Assembly: GCA_024400195.1 (NCBI GenBank)
Contig: JAKSNC010000024.1
Coordinates: 1-33,515, forward strand
DNA: 33,515 bases
Reading direction: 5' to 3'
Source of the DNA: Bacteroidales bacterium
Lineage (GTDB): Bacteria; Bacteroidota; Bacteroidia; Bacteroidales; F082
Shown piece by piece: positions 1 through 8,459 of this stretch. The notes beneath the pieces were generated by a model, which saw only the letters and a program-made list of their open reading frames with translations, did not search any database and was not told the DNA's origin. Within the stretch, counting starts at the first letter, position 1; each line of letters starts with the position of its first letter. A program made the translations under genes and the position numbers.

Positions 1-67
1 TTGATGCCCTAAAAATAGGCGACGGCGAATAGGGTGCCTCATTGTCAAAGTCAGGTTTAATGTATTT

Positions 68-862
68 CTATTTTTTCACATCATACAAATCCCAATCCGG
101 TCCCAACGGGAATTTTGTCCTGAATTTGTGCAAATTTTCATATTCCAAAGTAGCATATCCGATACCTTCTTTATATGCTTCAACATTGGAAATAATATTC
201 CCGCGCGGATCTATCACCTGCGACTCACCACTGTAATGTAATCCGTGAGGATCTTCGCCGATACGATTGACACCAATTACAAATGCTTGATTTTCAATTG
301 CTCGCGCCACAAGAAGACTATTCCACACAATCATCCTCGAATCGGGGAAATTAGCGAGGTAGAAAGCGATGTCGTATTCGTAACTCCCGTTTTGAAACTT
401 ATTTCGCGCCCAAACGGGAAAACGTATATCGTAGCACACAAAAGGACTTATCTTCCAGCCTTTTAACTCGACGATAAGTCTCTCCGAACCTTTTGTTATG
501 ACTTTGTTTTCGCCGCCGATGCTGAAAGGATGACGTTTGTGGTACAATTCAAAACCGCCGTCAGGACGCATCCAAACCAACGAATTTCTGTATAATCCGT
601 CTTTCTTCAGAAGAATCGTGCCGCAGATGACGGCGTTCTTCATTTTGGCTTCGTCCTTTAGCCACTGCATTGTAGGCCCGTCTTCTTCTTCGGCAAATTC
701 AATAGGATCAACGGGAAAAGCCGTCGTGAAGGTCTCGGGAAGCAGTATCAGGTCTGTCCCATCTCTCACTTCGCCGATGAATTCGGAAAAATGTTCTATG
801 TTGGACGCTTTGTCTTCCCATTTCAAGTCAGACTGGATGAATGCGACGTTGAGATTATCCAT
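68..862 (-). CDS. Nitrilase-superfamily omega-amidase (YafV/Nit2-like)
   Basis: A carbon-nitrogen hydrolase of 264 residues, probably cytosolic. Family members of this type hydrolyse the omega-amides of 2-oxoglutaramate or 2-oxosuccinamate (metabolite repair after transamination of glutamine or asparagine). The catalytic triad is visible: Glu43 in LLPETF, Lys109 in YHKRHPF and Cys143 in FVCYDIRFPVW. The YDIRFPVWARN stretch closely matches the YafV subgroup rather than general nitrilases or ureidopropionases. Length is normal for a stand-alone member and there is no signal peptide. It is divergent from dnaX, and a TACCTTTG -7 box lies 14 bases ahead of the ATG, so the leader should be very short. 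The superfamily and catalytic residues are certain; the exact substrate is inferred from family resemblance. Confidence 0.92.
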   Translation of the reverse strand: MDNLNVAFIQSDLKWEDKASNIEHFSEFIGEVRDGTDLILLPETFTTAFPVDPIEFAEEEDGPTMQWLKDEAKMKNAVICGTILLKKDGLYRNSLVWMRPDGGFELYHKRHPFSIGGENKVITKGSERLIVELKGWKISPFVCYDIRFPVWARNKFQNGSYEYDIAFYLANFPDSRMIVWNSLLVARAIENQAFVIGVNRIGEDPHGLHYSGESQVIDPRGNIISNVEAYKEGIGYATLEYENLHKFRTKFPLGPDWDLYDVKK

Positions 863-875
863 AAGATATTTTTCG

Positions 876-883
876 CAAAGGTA
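876..883 (-). promoter_or_regulatory. Bacteroidota -7 box for the nitrilase gene
   Basis: Read on the minus strand this is TACCTTTG, a perfect match to TAnnTTTG. It lies about 14 bases before the ATG at 862. At the usual 19-base spacing the -33 triplet would be ATG rather than TTG, so only the -7 element is fully consensus. Confidence 0.55.
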
Positions 884-929
884 AGGAGTTTTTTGCCCAC
901 TACATTTTTATTCCTGAAAAACTTTTTCG

Positions 930-937
930 TAATTTTA
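930..937 (+). promoter_or_regulatory. Possible -7 box for dnaX
   Basis: TAATTTTA matches TAnnTTTG except at the last base and lies 19 bases before the dnaX ATG. No TTG triplet sits at the expected -33 spacing. It is the best candidate in the short divergent spacer between the nitrilase gene and dnaX. Confidence 0.3.
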
Positions 938-956
938 CAACCTTAAATGGAATCTC

Positions 957-2663
957 ATGGATAACTTCATCGTTTCAGCAAGAAAATATCGTCCTGCGAC
1001 ATTCGAAACCGTTGTGGGACAACACTCTATAACTTCTACGTTGCAGAACGCCATTCGCAATAACACGCTCGCACAAGCCTTCCTTTTCTGCGGGCCGCGT
1101 GGTGTCGGCAAGACGACTTGCGCAAGAATAATGGCGAAAACGATAAACTGCATGCACCCGACCGAAGATATGGAGGCCTGCAACGAATGTGAGTCGTGCG
1201 TCAGTTTCAACAACTCAAATTCCTTCAACATCTACGAACTCGACGCAGCATCAAACAACAGCGTTGAAGATATTCGCAACCTGACCGAACAGATTAGAAT
1301 TCCACCGCAAGTCGGAAAATACAAGATTTATATCATTGATGAGGTACACATGCTTTCTTCGGCGGCTTTTAATGCATTTCTGAAGACTTTGGAAGAACCG
1401 CCGGCGTACGCAAAATTTATTTTCGCCACAACGGAAAAACACAAAATTCCCGCAACAATTCTTTCGAGATGCCAAATTTTCGACTTTAAACGCATAACCG
1501 TCGAGGATATTGTTGAACATCTGAAGAAAATAGCTGAAAAAGAAGGCGTTACAGCCGAAGAGGAAGCCTTGGAAGTCATAGCCGAGAAAGCCGACGGAGC
1601 ACTTCGCGACTCGCTTTCGATCTTCGACCAAATGATAAGCTTCTCAGGTAAAGACCTGACTTATCAAAACGTCATAGAAAACCTCAACGTCCTTGATAGT
1701 AACTATTATTTCACCACCGTTGACTGCTTCATTAACGCCGATTGTAACGGAGTGCTTCGCATGATTGACGATATAGCCAACAAAGGCTTTGATATACAGC
1801 ATTTCCTTCAAGGACTCGCCTCGCATATCAGAAAAATATTGCTCGCGCAAGATACTGCGACAGCCGACATCCTCGAATGTAGCGCGCAGCAGAAACTGCG
1901 TTTCACAGAACAGGCACAACATGTTAACCCGGACTTCATGCTTCAGGCACTGACACTTCTCGACCAATACGACAATTCATACCGCACTTCAAGCAATAAA
2001 CGCCTTCATGTCGAAATCTGCCTCCTCCAATTGTGCAAAATGAACCAGCAACCACAAACCACGTCTCCGATTAAGCCGGCAATACAACCGATAACGCCAA
2101 AAATTCAACCCCAACAACCCCAAGCTCAAGCTCAACAACCTCAGCAGATTCAGTCTCAACAGATTCAGCCAAAACCTCAGCCGCAGATTTCGGAAGTGAC
2201 ACCGCAGAAACTGACTGAGAGACTTCATCGCAGTGCCACTGTATCGGTGTCAGAGATGGTAAAAAAGGACGACAAACCAGTCGAAGAAGTCAAAATAGAG
2301 AACCATTTTACAGAAGCGCAACTTCAAGCCGCGTGGAAGTCTTTCGTTGAGACCGACAACACCGTTTCGCGGGCCTTCATTGCAGGCATAAGCGCACATC
2401 AGCCGAAATTGGTCGAACCGTTTGAGATTAACATAGAAGTCGATAACGGCCTCGTGATGCAAAATGTCGAAGATATGGAAAAACTTCGCAATTATCTTAG
2501 AAAATCTTTGAATAACAATGTCTTTACCATCGTTGACCAAATATCAGAACATCCTGTTGAGCTGAAACCTTACACCGATAAGGATTGTTTTGAGGAAATG
2601 GCCAAAAAAAATCCGGGCATAAATATTATAAAAGATGAGTTAAAGCTTGGCTTTGGAATGTGA
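957..2663 (+). CDS. dnaX: DNA polymerase III subunit gamma/tau
   Basis: Clamp-loader ATPase of the replicative polymerase, 568 residues. The AAA+ module has Walker A GPRGVGKT at 46-53, a four-cysteine zinc site (Cys65, Cys75, Cys78, Cys81), the Walker B-type motif DEVH at 128-131 and the SRC sensor motif at 170-172. Domains II-III run to about residue 365. A glutamine/proline-rich linker (about 370-415) then leads to a C-terminal tau-type domain. The start ATG at 957 gives the canonical family N-terminus (ARKYRPATFETVVGQ). Codons 435-437 contain the heptamer A AAA AAG (2261-2267), identical to the E. coli dnaX frameshift signal and in the same phase. A -1 shift would end at TGA 2348-2350, giving a shorter gamma-like product of about 464 residues. 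A PlsC-like gene follows 20 bases downstream. Confidence 0.97.
   Translation: MDNFIVSARKYRPATFETVVGQHSITSTLQNAIRNNTLAQAFLFCGPRGVGKTTCARIMAKTINCMHPTEDMEACNECESCVSFNNSNSFNIYELDAASNNSVEDIRNLTEQIRIPPQVGKYKIYIIDEVHMLSSAAFNAFLKTLEEPPAYAKFIFATTEKHKIPATILSRCQIFDFKRITVEDIVEHLKKIAEKEGVTAEEEALEVIAEKADGALRDSLSIFDQMISFSGKDLTYQNVIENLNVLDSNYYFTTVDCFINADCNGVLRMIDDIANKGFDIQHFLQGLASHIRKILLAQDTATADILECSAQQKLRFTEQAQHVNPDFMLQALTLLDQYDNSYRTSSNKRLHVEICLLQLCKMNQQPQTTSPIKPAIQPITPKIQPQQPQAQAQQPQQIQSQQIQPKPQPQISEVTPQKLTERLHRSATVSVSEMVKKDDKPVEEVKIENHFTEAQLQAAWKSFVETDNTVSRAFIAGISAHQPKLVEPFEINIEVDNGLVMQNVEDMEKLRNYLRKSLNNNVFTIVDQISEHPVELKPYTDKDCFEEMAKKNPGINIIKDELKLGFGM
2261..2283 (+). promoter_or_regulatory. Candidate programmed -1 frameshift site in dnaX
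   Basis: The slippery heptamer A AAA AAG (2261-2267) is in the zero frame (gtA AAA AAG). A short hairpin follows, with stem CGAC/GTCG at 2270-2273 and 2280-2283. The -1 frame runs 27 codons to TGA at 2348-2350, so slippage would remove the tau C-terminal domain. The heptamer and phase are read directly. That it works in this organism is inference, because the hairpin is weak and no Shine-Dalgarno stimulator is evident. Confidence 0.45.
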
Positions 2664-2683
2664 TAAACGACTAAAAGGAAAAG

Positions 2684-3241
2684 ATGGCTTTCAAAAAATG
2701 GATAGGTAGAAAATGGCTGAAACTTCACGGCTGGACTCTTGACGGACAAATTCCGCCGGAGATAAAAAAGTGCGTGGTCATTGAAGCCCCCCACACTTCA
2801 ATGATGGATTTTGTGATAGGGAAGATGTTTTTTCTCTCCGAAGGAAAACCTGCATTCTTCCTTATAAAAAAAGAACTATTCAGAATACCGCTTTTGGGCT
2901 GCATTCTGAAGAAAATGGGCGGAATACCCGTTGACAGAAGCGGTCATAACAATATCGTTAACGATGTTACTAAGGCAATAAAGGCGACCGACGAGATTTA
3001 CATCGTGATGACTCCCGAAGGATCTCGCAAACTCGTCACCCGATGGAAGAGGGGGTTTTATTACATCGCCGAAAAAGCCGAAGTGCCGGTCATAATGGGA
3101 TTTATCAATTATAAAACAAAACACTGCGGGTACGGCCCCGTCCTGAATCCGTCGGGAAACTTCGATGAAGACTGGAAAATAATCGAAGGTTTTTACAGAG
3201 GAATGGGCGCGAAATATCCGGAAAAATTTAATCTGTCGTGA
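2684..3241 (+). CDS. Lysophospholipid acyltransferase family protein (PlsC-like)
   Basis: A small 185-residue acyltransferase of the glycerolipid family, which moves an acyl chain onto lysophosphatidate or a related lysolipid at the inner membrane. The catalytic H-x4-D box is HTSMMD (His37, Asp42). The phosphate-binding region is GGIPVDRS (about 79-86) and the third motif is PEGSR (111-115). It lacks the long N-terminal membrane helix of E. coli PlsC, which is typical of the short Bacteroidota version. It follows dnaX by 20 bases, and its stop codon shares one base with the next ATG (TGATG), so it is probably co-transcribed with both. Acyl acceptor not determinable from sequence alone; a role in ornithine- or other lipid synthesis is possible. 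Confidence 0.88.
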   Translation: MAFKKWIGRKWLKLHGWTLDGQIPPEIKKCVVIEAPHTSMMDFVIGKMFFLSEGKPAFFLIKKELFRIPLLGCILKKMGGIPVDRSGHNNIVNDVTKAIKATDEIYIVMTPEGSRKLVTRWKRGFYYIAEKAEVPVIMGFINYKTKHCGYGPVLNPSGNFDEDWKIIEGFYRGMGAKYPEKFNLS

Positions 3242-3705
3242 TGAAAAAGAAAGATAATAGTACATGGCTGCAACGTTTTTATCACAAGTATCGTTTCGTG
3301 ATTTACTCCAATGATACTTTTGAAGAAAAAAAACACTTCAGACTAAGCCGTTTTCAATTTGTCCTGATGTTTGTGTTTGGCGTGCTGCTTATTGTAGGCG
3401 CGACAGTCTCGGCCATCGTATATACTCCTCTGAAGGAATATATTCCGGGATATACTGATGTCACGCTTGACCGCCGTGTGTATGATATGGAACGGCGTAC
3501 CGACTCGTTAGAGAAAATAATCGTGCAGCAGGATTTGTATATTCAGAACTTCAAACTCGTCATCGCGGGCTACGACTTCGCCGATGATAGTATAAACAGC
3601 CTCCTGATGAACCACGATTCGACAAACTATCTCGACATCTATCTCGGAGAATCTCCTGCCGACAGCATCTTCAGAATACATCAGCAGTTTGAGGGTGTGA
3701 ACTAA
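3241..3705 (+). CDS. Membrane protein resembling the N-terminal half of Bacteroidota M23 peptidases, peptidase domain absent
   Basis: A 154-residue single-pass membrane protein: a basic cytoplasmic N-terminus, one transmembrane helix at about 35-57, and a periplasmic part with coiled-coil character (about 75-105). The block FEEKKHFRLSR, then TPLKEYIPGYTD directly after the helix, is the recognisable N-terminal signature of Bacteroidota M23 (LytM-type) cell-wall metallopeptidases, which normally run to about 320 residues and end in the zinc peptidase domain. Here the frame stops after the linker (ending FEGVN), and only 60 bases remain before rseP, so no peptidase domain is encoded. It may be a truncated remnant or a regulatory form without catalysis. 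ATG 3241, overlapping the preceding stop by one base, was preferred to GTG 3238. The family link is from memory of the motif. Confidence 0.75.
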   Translation: MKKKDNSTWLQRFYHKYRFVIYSNDTFEEKKHFRLSRFQFVLMFVFGVLLIVGATVSAIVYTPLKEYIPGYTDVTLDRRVYDMERRTDSLEKIIVQQDLYIQNFKLVIAGYDFADDSINSLLMNHDSTNYLDIYLGESPADSIFRIHQQFEGVN

Positions 3706-3712
3706 TTGTTTT

Positions 3713-3745
3713 TTGTAGATGACAACAATATTTTTTGTACCTTTG
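3713..3745 (+). promoter_or_regulatory. Promoter for rseP (and downstream T9SS genes)
   Basis: A perfect -7 box TACCTTTG lies at 3738-3745, 20 bases before the rseP ATG. A TTG triplet at 3713-3715 could be the -33 element, at a slightly long spacing of 22 bases. This suggests rseP-porP can be transcribed independently of dnaX. Confidence 0.6.
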
Positions 3746-3765
3746 CAGTTTGTTATAGCATATAA

Positions 3766-5235
3766 ATGCCTATACTCGTCAAAATATTACAACTGATAAT
3801 GGCTCTCTCTCTGCTCGTCATCGTGCATGAGTTTGGTCATTTTATTGCTGCTCGCATTTTCAAAACACGAGTCGAGAAGTTTTACATGTTTTTCAACAGC
3901 GGCTTCTCTTTGGTTAGATTTAAGAAGGTCGGGGGCAAATGGCGCTTCAAATTTTTCAGCAAAAACGTACCGGAAAAATATATAACGCACGTCCGCGAAA
4001 ATCCTGTCACACATAAGAAAGAAGAGACATACGAGCCCATCGACCTCACCACGCTGCCCAAGGACGACTGGCGTACCGAAGAAGAGCATACGGAATTCGG
4101 CATAGGCTGGATTCCACTTGGCGGTTATTGTAAGATTGCCGGTATGATAGACGAGTCGATGGATGTCGGACAGATGAGTCAGGAGCCGCAACCGTGGGAG
4201 TTCAGAAGCAAACCAGCATGGCAGAGGCTTATCGTTATGATAGGCGGAGTATGCATGAACGTGATTCTTGCATTCATTATATACATAGGGCTTCTTTCTT
4301 CTTACGGCGAACAGTATCTCCCAACATCTGAAGTTAACAAATACGGAATAACCGTCGATAGCCTCGCTTACGATTTGGGTTTGCGCGACGGCGATAAGAT
4401 TCTCTCAGTAGATGGCGACTATATTGAGGATTTTCAACAGATTCCAATGGAAATCCTGCTCGACAACACCAAGACCATGGAGGTGGAACGTGATGGCGAA
4501 AAAATACAGATAGCCCTTCCGGATAACGCTGTTGAAAGAATTATTAGACACCAGAAGTCATTTATATCTGCGAGAATGCCCTTCGAGATAGAAAAGTTCG
4601 CGGATAAGTCACCCGCCAAGGACGCCGGAATGCAGGAAGGCGACAAGATAATAGCCATCAACGATATTTCGACGCCGTTCTATCAAGATTTTGTTTTGAA
4701 TATAAAGCAGTTTCCTAACGAAACAGTGAATATTGCAGTAGTTCGGGATAACGATACACTTGATTATGAGGTCCGTCTTGCGGAAGATTGCACAATTGGT
4801 GTCTATGCCAAGCCAATGCTCGAATTGAAGACCCAGAAATATACGTTCTGGCAGTCCGTTCCGCGCGGCTTCTCAAAAACAGGACGTGAAATCAGCGACT
4901 ATTGGAAGCAATTGAAACTTATCTTTAATCCGAGTACGAAGGCTTACGAAAGTCTCGGCGGCTTCATCGCTATAGGTAACGTATTTCCGGGGACATTCGA
5001 CTGGTATGCTTTCTGGAGGATGACGGCTTTTATCTCCATCATCCTTGCCGTCATGAACATTCTGCCGATCCCTGCACTTGATGGCGGACACGTGCTGTTC
5101 CTTCTTTATGAAATAGTGACACGGCGCAAACCAAGCGATAAATTTATGGAGATAGCCCAGTATGTCGGACTCTTCATCATACTCGCACTCGTGATTTACG
5201 CAAACGGAAATGATATTGTAAAACTCTTCAGATGA
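3766..5235 (+). CDS. rseP: RIP metalloprotease RseP (site-2 protease)
   Basis: Intramembrane zinc metalloprotease of 489 residues in the inner membrane. The family cleaves anti-sigma factors inside the membrane to trigger envelope-stress sigma factors, and clears remnant signal peptides. Visible parts: the HExxH motif HEFGH (21-25) in the first helix, a long periplasmic section with two PDZ domains (about 190-250 and 270-345), and the second zinc-binding motif LDGGH (438-442, Asp439) in a C-terminal membrane segment. An insertion between helix 1 and the first PDZ domain (about 50-130) makes it longer than E. coli RseP, as is usual in Bacteroidota. A consensus promoter precedes it. Its stop overlaps the porP start by four bases (ATGA), tying it to the secretion genes that follow. 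Confidence 0.95.
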   Translation: MPILVKILQLIMALSLLVIVHEFGHFIAARIFKTRVEKFYMFFNSGFSLVRFKKVGGKWRFKFFSKNVPEKYITHVRENPVTHKKEETYEPIDLTTLPKDDWRTEEEHTEFGIGWIPLGGYCKIAGMIDESMDVGQMSQEPQPWEFRSKPAWQRLIVMIGGVCMNVILAFIIYIGLLSSYGEQYLPTSEVNKYGITVDSLAYDLGLRDGDKILSVDGDYIEDFQQIPMEILLDNTKTMEVERDGEKIQIALPDNAVERIIRHQKSFISARMPFEIEKFADKSPAKDAGMQEGDKIIAINDISTPFYQDFVLNIKQFPNETVNIAVVRDNDTLDYEVRLAEDCTIGVYAKPMLELKTQKYTFWQSVPRGFSKTGREISDYWKQLKLIFNPSTKAYESLGGFIAIGNVFPGTFDWYAFWRMTAFISIILAVMNILPIPALDGGHVLFLLYEIVTRRKPSDKFMEIAQYVGLFIILALVIYANGNDIVKLFR

Positions 5236-6194
5236 AAAAAAGTATCCTGCATATAACGCTCGTTGCATTCCTCACTATAACGGCATTTGTTGCAAATGCC
5301 CAGCAGGCTCCGATTTTCACCAATTACGAATATTCCTATACCACGATTAATCCGGGTTTTGGAGGATTGAGCGACGGTGTGAACATTATGGGTATTTACC
5401 GTGACCAGTGGTCGGGCTTCGAAGATGTTAACGGCAACAGAGTCTCGCCGAGAACATTCATCGTTTCGGGCGATATGCCAATACAGGCTTTGGCCGGCGG
5501 ATTGTCTTTCTCTGTCATGAAGGATGCCATCGCATTCGAAGACAATATCAACGTGAATCTCGGCTATTCATATCACATGGATCTCGGATCCGGAACACTT
5601 GGATTAGGACTGGCACTCGCCCTTGATAATAGGACTATGGATTTCTCCAAGGCTATCGTTATAGATGAAAACGACCCGGTTCTTCCTAAAAGTAGTGAAA
5701 GTGATATGCTTTTTGATGCAAATATCGGGGCATATTACACCGTCCCGGAAACATTTTACGCCGGTGTCGCCGTGACAAGTCTTCTGAAAACCAAAGGAAA
5801 GGCCTTGAGCGAAAACAGCGGCAGTTCTTCTGCGAGTTTTGTCGGCGACAGAACGTTCTACCTTATGGCCGGATATTATATCCAAATGCCAGACCCACGT
5901 TATATTATAGAACCTTCGATGTGTCTCTTGAGCAATATCGCCGCAACACAAATTAATCTTTCTGCGAAAATTTTATACAATAAAAAGTTCTGGATGGGCG
6001 TTAACTACAGACACAAAGAGTCAGTGGGTATTCTCGCCGGTCTCGGAATCAAGGATTTCAGGTTGAACTACTCTTACGACATAAACATAATGGGACTTGC
6101 CGTCAAAGGCTCCCACGAGTTCGCCGTTAGTTATATCTTCAAACTTGACCTTGAGAAGTCGCCGAGAATATACCGTAGTATCAGATATTTGTGA
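5232..6194 (+). CDS. porP: Type IX secretion system outer-membrane protein PorP/SprF
   Basis: A 320-residue PorP/SprF-family protein with a clear signal peptide (cleavage probably after VANA, about residue 23). The mature start, QQAPIFTNYEYSYTTINPGF, is the family signature (compare the usual QDPxFTQYxxNxxxxNPAxAG). The rest is alternating amphipathic strands consistent with an outer-membrane beta-barrel. In characterised systems PorP links the periplasmic GldK/N (PorK/N) ring to the outer membrane, and some paralogues assist secretion of specific adhesins. It overlaps rseP by four bases and lies just ahead of gldK, the same order as the P. gingivalis porPKLMN cluster. That position supports the core PorP over a cargo-specific SprF paralogue. 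Confidence 0.92.
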   Translation: MKKSILHITLVAFLTITAFVANAQQAPIFTNYEYSYTTINPGFGGLSDGVNIMGIYRDQWSGFEDVNGNRVSPRTFIVSGDMPIQALAGGLSFSVMKDAIAFEDNINVNLGYSYHMDLGSGTLGLGLALALDNRTMDFSKAIVIDENDPVLPKSSESDMLFDANIGAYYTVPETFYAGVAVTSLLKTKGKALSENSGSSSASFVGDRTFYLMAGYYIQMPDPRYIIEPSMCLLSNIAATQINLSAKILYNKKFWMGVNYRHKESVGILAGLGIKDFRLNYSYDINIMGLAVKGSHEFAVSYIFKLDLEKSPRIYRSIRYL

Positions 6195-6237
6195 TGTTTT
6201 TTAACAAAAAATATAGACAAAAGATAATATTTTTTTA

Positions 6238-6245
6238 TAAATTTG
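6238..6245 (+). promoter_or_regulatory. -7 box for the gldKLMN operon
   Basis: TAAATTTG matches TAnnTTTG exactly and lies about 65 bases before the gldK ATG in a 116-base AT-rich spacer. No TTG is seen at the expected -33 position. The leader would be long compared with other genes in the window. Confidence 0.5.
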
Positions 6246-6310
6246 CGCTTTATTTTGAGATAGTGATTTTCTAAATACCGTAAAATCTAAATACAGTAAA
6301 AGGTCTTGTA

Positions 6311-7675
6311 ATGAAGAAAGTATTAGTAATCAGTTTGATAACTTTATTTTTGGTGAGTTGTGGAAACTCCAATACGGGTGAACTTGTTGGAACGAGAAAA
6401 AATTCAAAACTTTTTTATCAGCCAGATCCATACGGAATGGTGTTTGTACCAATGGGAAGTTACACAATGGGTGTCGGAGGAGAGGATAGAGCATCTGGAT
6501 ATTTGGCACCGGCAAAGACGATTTCTGTTGCGTCGTTCTTTATGGATGAAACTGAAATAACGAACAACGAATATCGCGAGTTTGTTTATTGGGTTCGCGA
6601 TTCCCTTATCCGTCAGGCAATTGGTGAAGTAAATCCGGAATTTCTTATCAGCGAAAATCCTAAAACAGGTGAACAATATGATCCGCCATATATCAACTGG
6701 GATGTCAAAATTGACTGGGATACAGATGATCAGACGGTTCGTGACGCAATTGCATCTTATTATATTCCTGAAGGAGAGCGTTATTGGGGCCGGAAGGAAA
6801 TAGATGCTCGCAAATTGAACTATGTTTACTATTGGATAGATCTTCATGCAGCGGCTCATAAGGATTTTAGAGATGATGCCGACTATAGGAACGCATCGTT
6901 TGCAAATCGTCCGCAAGGTATGACAGACCGTTCTGTTTATGTGCATAATGAAACGATCAATGTGTATCCAGATACTCTTGCATGGATTCACGATTATGCA
7001 TACACACTCAACGACCCATTGACGGAACTTTATTTTTGGCACGTTGCATACGACAACTATCCTGTTGTAGGTGTCAATTGGAATCAAGCTCGGGCTTTCT
7101 GTGCGTGGCGTACTGAAAAACTCAATAGATACATGCATTCTAAAAAGGGGTTTGCATTATCGGAATACCGCCTTCCAACCGAGTTCGAATGGGAATGGGC
7201 AGCACGCGGTGGTCACACACTTAATCCTTATCCGTGGGGAGGTCCTTATACTCGTAATGAAAAAGGCTGTCTTGCAGCTAACTTTAAACCATTGAGAGGT
7301 AACTATATCGCCGATGGAGGACTCACGACTGTTGTTGTAGGACATTATCCCGCAAACGATTGGGGACTTTACGACATGGCAGGAAATGTGGCAGAATGGA
7401 CACTTAGCGCATACGACCCGCTGTCGTATAACTTCACTTGGGACATGAATCCCAACTATACCTATAACGCCGAGGCTGATGATGATCCGATTATGAAAAG
7501 AAAGGTCATTCGCGGCGGCTCTTGGAAAGATATTGCCTATTACACGCAGGTTTCAACACGCTCATACGAGTATCAAGATTCAGCAAAATGCTATATAGGT
7601 TTCCGCTGTGTCAGACCGTATTTGGGACGCAACAAGGGTGACGATCCGTCAAAATCGTCAAGAGTTTATAGATAG
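6311..7675 (+). CDS. gldK: T9SS ring lipoprotein GldK/PorK
   Basis: A 454-residue lipoprotein. The N-terminus MKKVLVISLITLFLVSCG carries a lipobox with acylated Cys17. The body is a formylglycine-generating-enzyme/sulfatase-modifying (SUMF1-like) fold, seen in FVPMGSYTMG (45-54), MDETEITNNEYREF (78-91), RLPTEFEWEWAARGG and GNVAEW near the C-terminus, ending with GFRCVRP. In T9SS, GldK/PorK forms the large periplasmic ring with GldN/PorN on the inner face of the outer membrane. The SUMF1 fold is thought to be structural rather than enzymatic there. The insert between about 95 and 260, rich in aromatic and acidic residues, is typical of GldK and separates it from true FGE enzymes. It is the first of four adjacent gld genes in the conserved order K-L-M-N. 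Confidence 0.95.
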   Translation: MKKVLVISLITLFLVSCGNSNTGELVGTRKNSKLFYQPDPYGMVFVPMGSYTMGVGGEDRASGYLAPAKTISVASFFMDETEITNNEYREFVYWVRDSLIRQAIGEVNPEFLISENPKTGEQYDPPYINWDVKIDWDTDDQTVRDAIASYYIPEGERYWGRKEIDARKLNYVYYWIDLHAAAHKDFRDDADYRNASFANRPQGMTDRSVYVHNETINVYPDTLAWIHDYAYTLNDPLTELYFWHVAYDNYPVVGVNWNQARAFCAWRTEKLNRYMHSKKGFALSEYRLPTEFEWEWAARGGHTLNPYPWGGPYTRNEKGCLAANFKPLRGNYIADGGLTTVVVGHYPANDWGLYDMAGNVAEWTLSAYDPLSYNFTWDMNPNYTYNAEADDDPIMKRKVIRGGSWKDIAYYTQVSTRSYEYQDSAKCYIGFRCVRPYLGRNKGDDPSKSSRVYR

Positions 7676-7719
7676 TAAGTAGTATTATAAAATTAATAAT
7701 CATTTAATAAATAGTTTAT

Positions 7720-8418
7720 ATGAAATTCAAACAAATGTTAGAGAGTCGGGGCTATAAAACTTTTATGGCTCGTGTTTATGGTTTTGGAGCTACAATCGTC
7801 CTCGTTGGTGCGTTGTTTAAACTCACACACTGGCCAGGAGCTAATTTAATGCTTACTGTTGGACTTCTTACAGAAGGTCTTATATTTTTCTTCTCGGCTT
7901 TTGAACCGCCGCATGTAGAACCGGATTGGAGTCTTATTTTTCCCGAATTTAAACAGTCATACCATGGTGTTGAGGGCGTAGGAAAAACTAATTTTTCTGC
8001 CGGTGTCGGAGGACAGACGCAGTCTGCGAACGGCAAGCTCGATGAGATGTTTGAAAAGGCAGGCGTAAGTCAGGCCGCACTTGAAAAATTAGGCGAAGGT
8101 ATCAACAAACTTGCACAGAATGCAGACAAGATGTCGGACATCAGCAATGCTGTTGCTGCAACAAAAGGTTATACCGATGCTATGATTAAGGCCTCACAAA
8201 GCGTTACAGCACTTGATGCTCAAATCCAAAGTGCTAATGCCGTCACGGAAACAAATAACAAATTTAATAAGGCGATGGCCGCTTACATTGAAAAGGTTAG
8301 TGCCTCAGCCGAAAATACGGATGCACTTAATCGTCAATTGGGCGACTTGTCAAAACGCATGAGCGCACTTAACACGGTTTATGGCAACATGCTTTCGGCA
8401 ATGAATGTCAAAGCCTAA
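7720..8418 (+). CDS. gldL: T9SS motor protein GldL/PorL
   Basis: A 232-residue inner-membrane stator-like protein. Two hydrophobic helices occupy about 19-35 and 43-60 (YGFGATIVLVGALFKLTHW, then MLTVGLLTEGLIFFFSAFE). They carry the conserved charged residues expected for proton coupling: Lys34 in LFK of helix 1 and Glu52 in LLTEGLIF of helix 2. The rest is a cytoplasmic tail with coiled-coil heptads (about 100-230). GldL forms a pentamer around a GldM dimer, and the complex uses the proton gradient to power secretion and, in gliding species, movement. It follows gldK by 44 bases and precedes gldM by 41, consistent with one operon. Confidence 0.95.
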   Translation: MKFKQMLESRGYKTFMARVYGFGATIVLVGALFKLTHWPGANLMLTVGLLTEGLIFFFSAFEPPHVEPDWSLIFPEFKQSYHGVEGVGKTNFSAGVGGQTQSANGKLDEMFEKAGVSQAALEKLGEGINKLAQNADKMSDISNAVAATKGYTDAMIKASQSVTALDAQIQSANAVTETNNKFNKAMAAYIEKVSASAENTDALNRQLGDLSKRMSALNTVYGNMLSAMNVKA

Positions 8419-8459
8419 TGATTTTATAAACGAAATATCAACCATTAAGTAAGTAAAAA

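Noticed and set aside
1-67. Possible end of a neighbouring gene at the left edge
   Set aside because: The 67 bases are too short; one plus frame stops at 30-32 and no residue pattern supports a gene.
6188-6215. T6/A6 inverted repeat after porP as a terminator
   Set aside because: The stem is only A-T pairs without GC content or following T tract, so it is probably just AT-rich spacer.
6404-7138. A 244-codon open frame on the minus strand within gldK
   Set aside because: It is antisense to a well-conserved gldK domain, has no recognisable motif and lacks a promoter; it is a by-product of gldK codon use.
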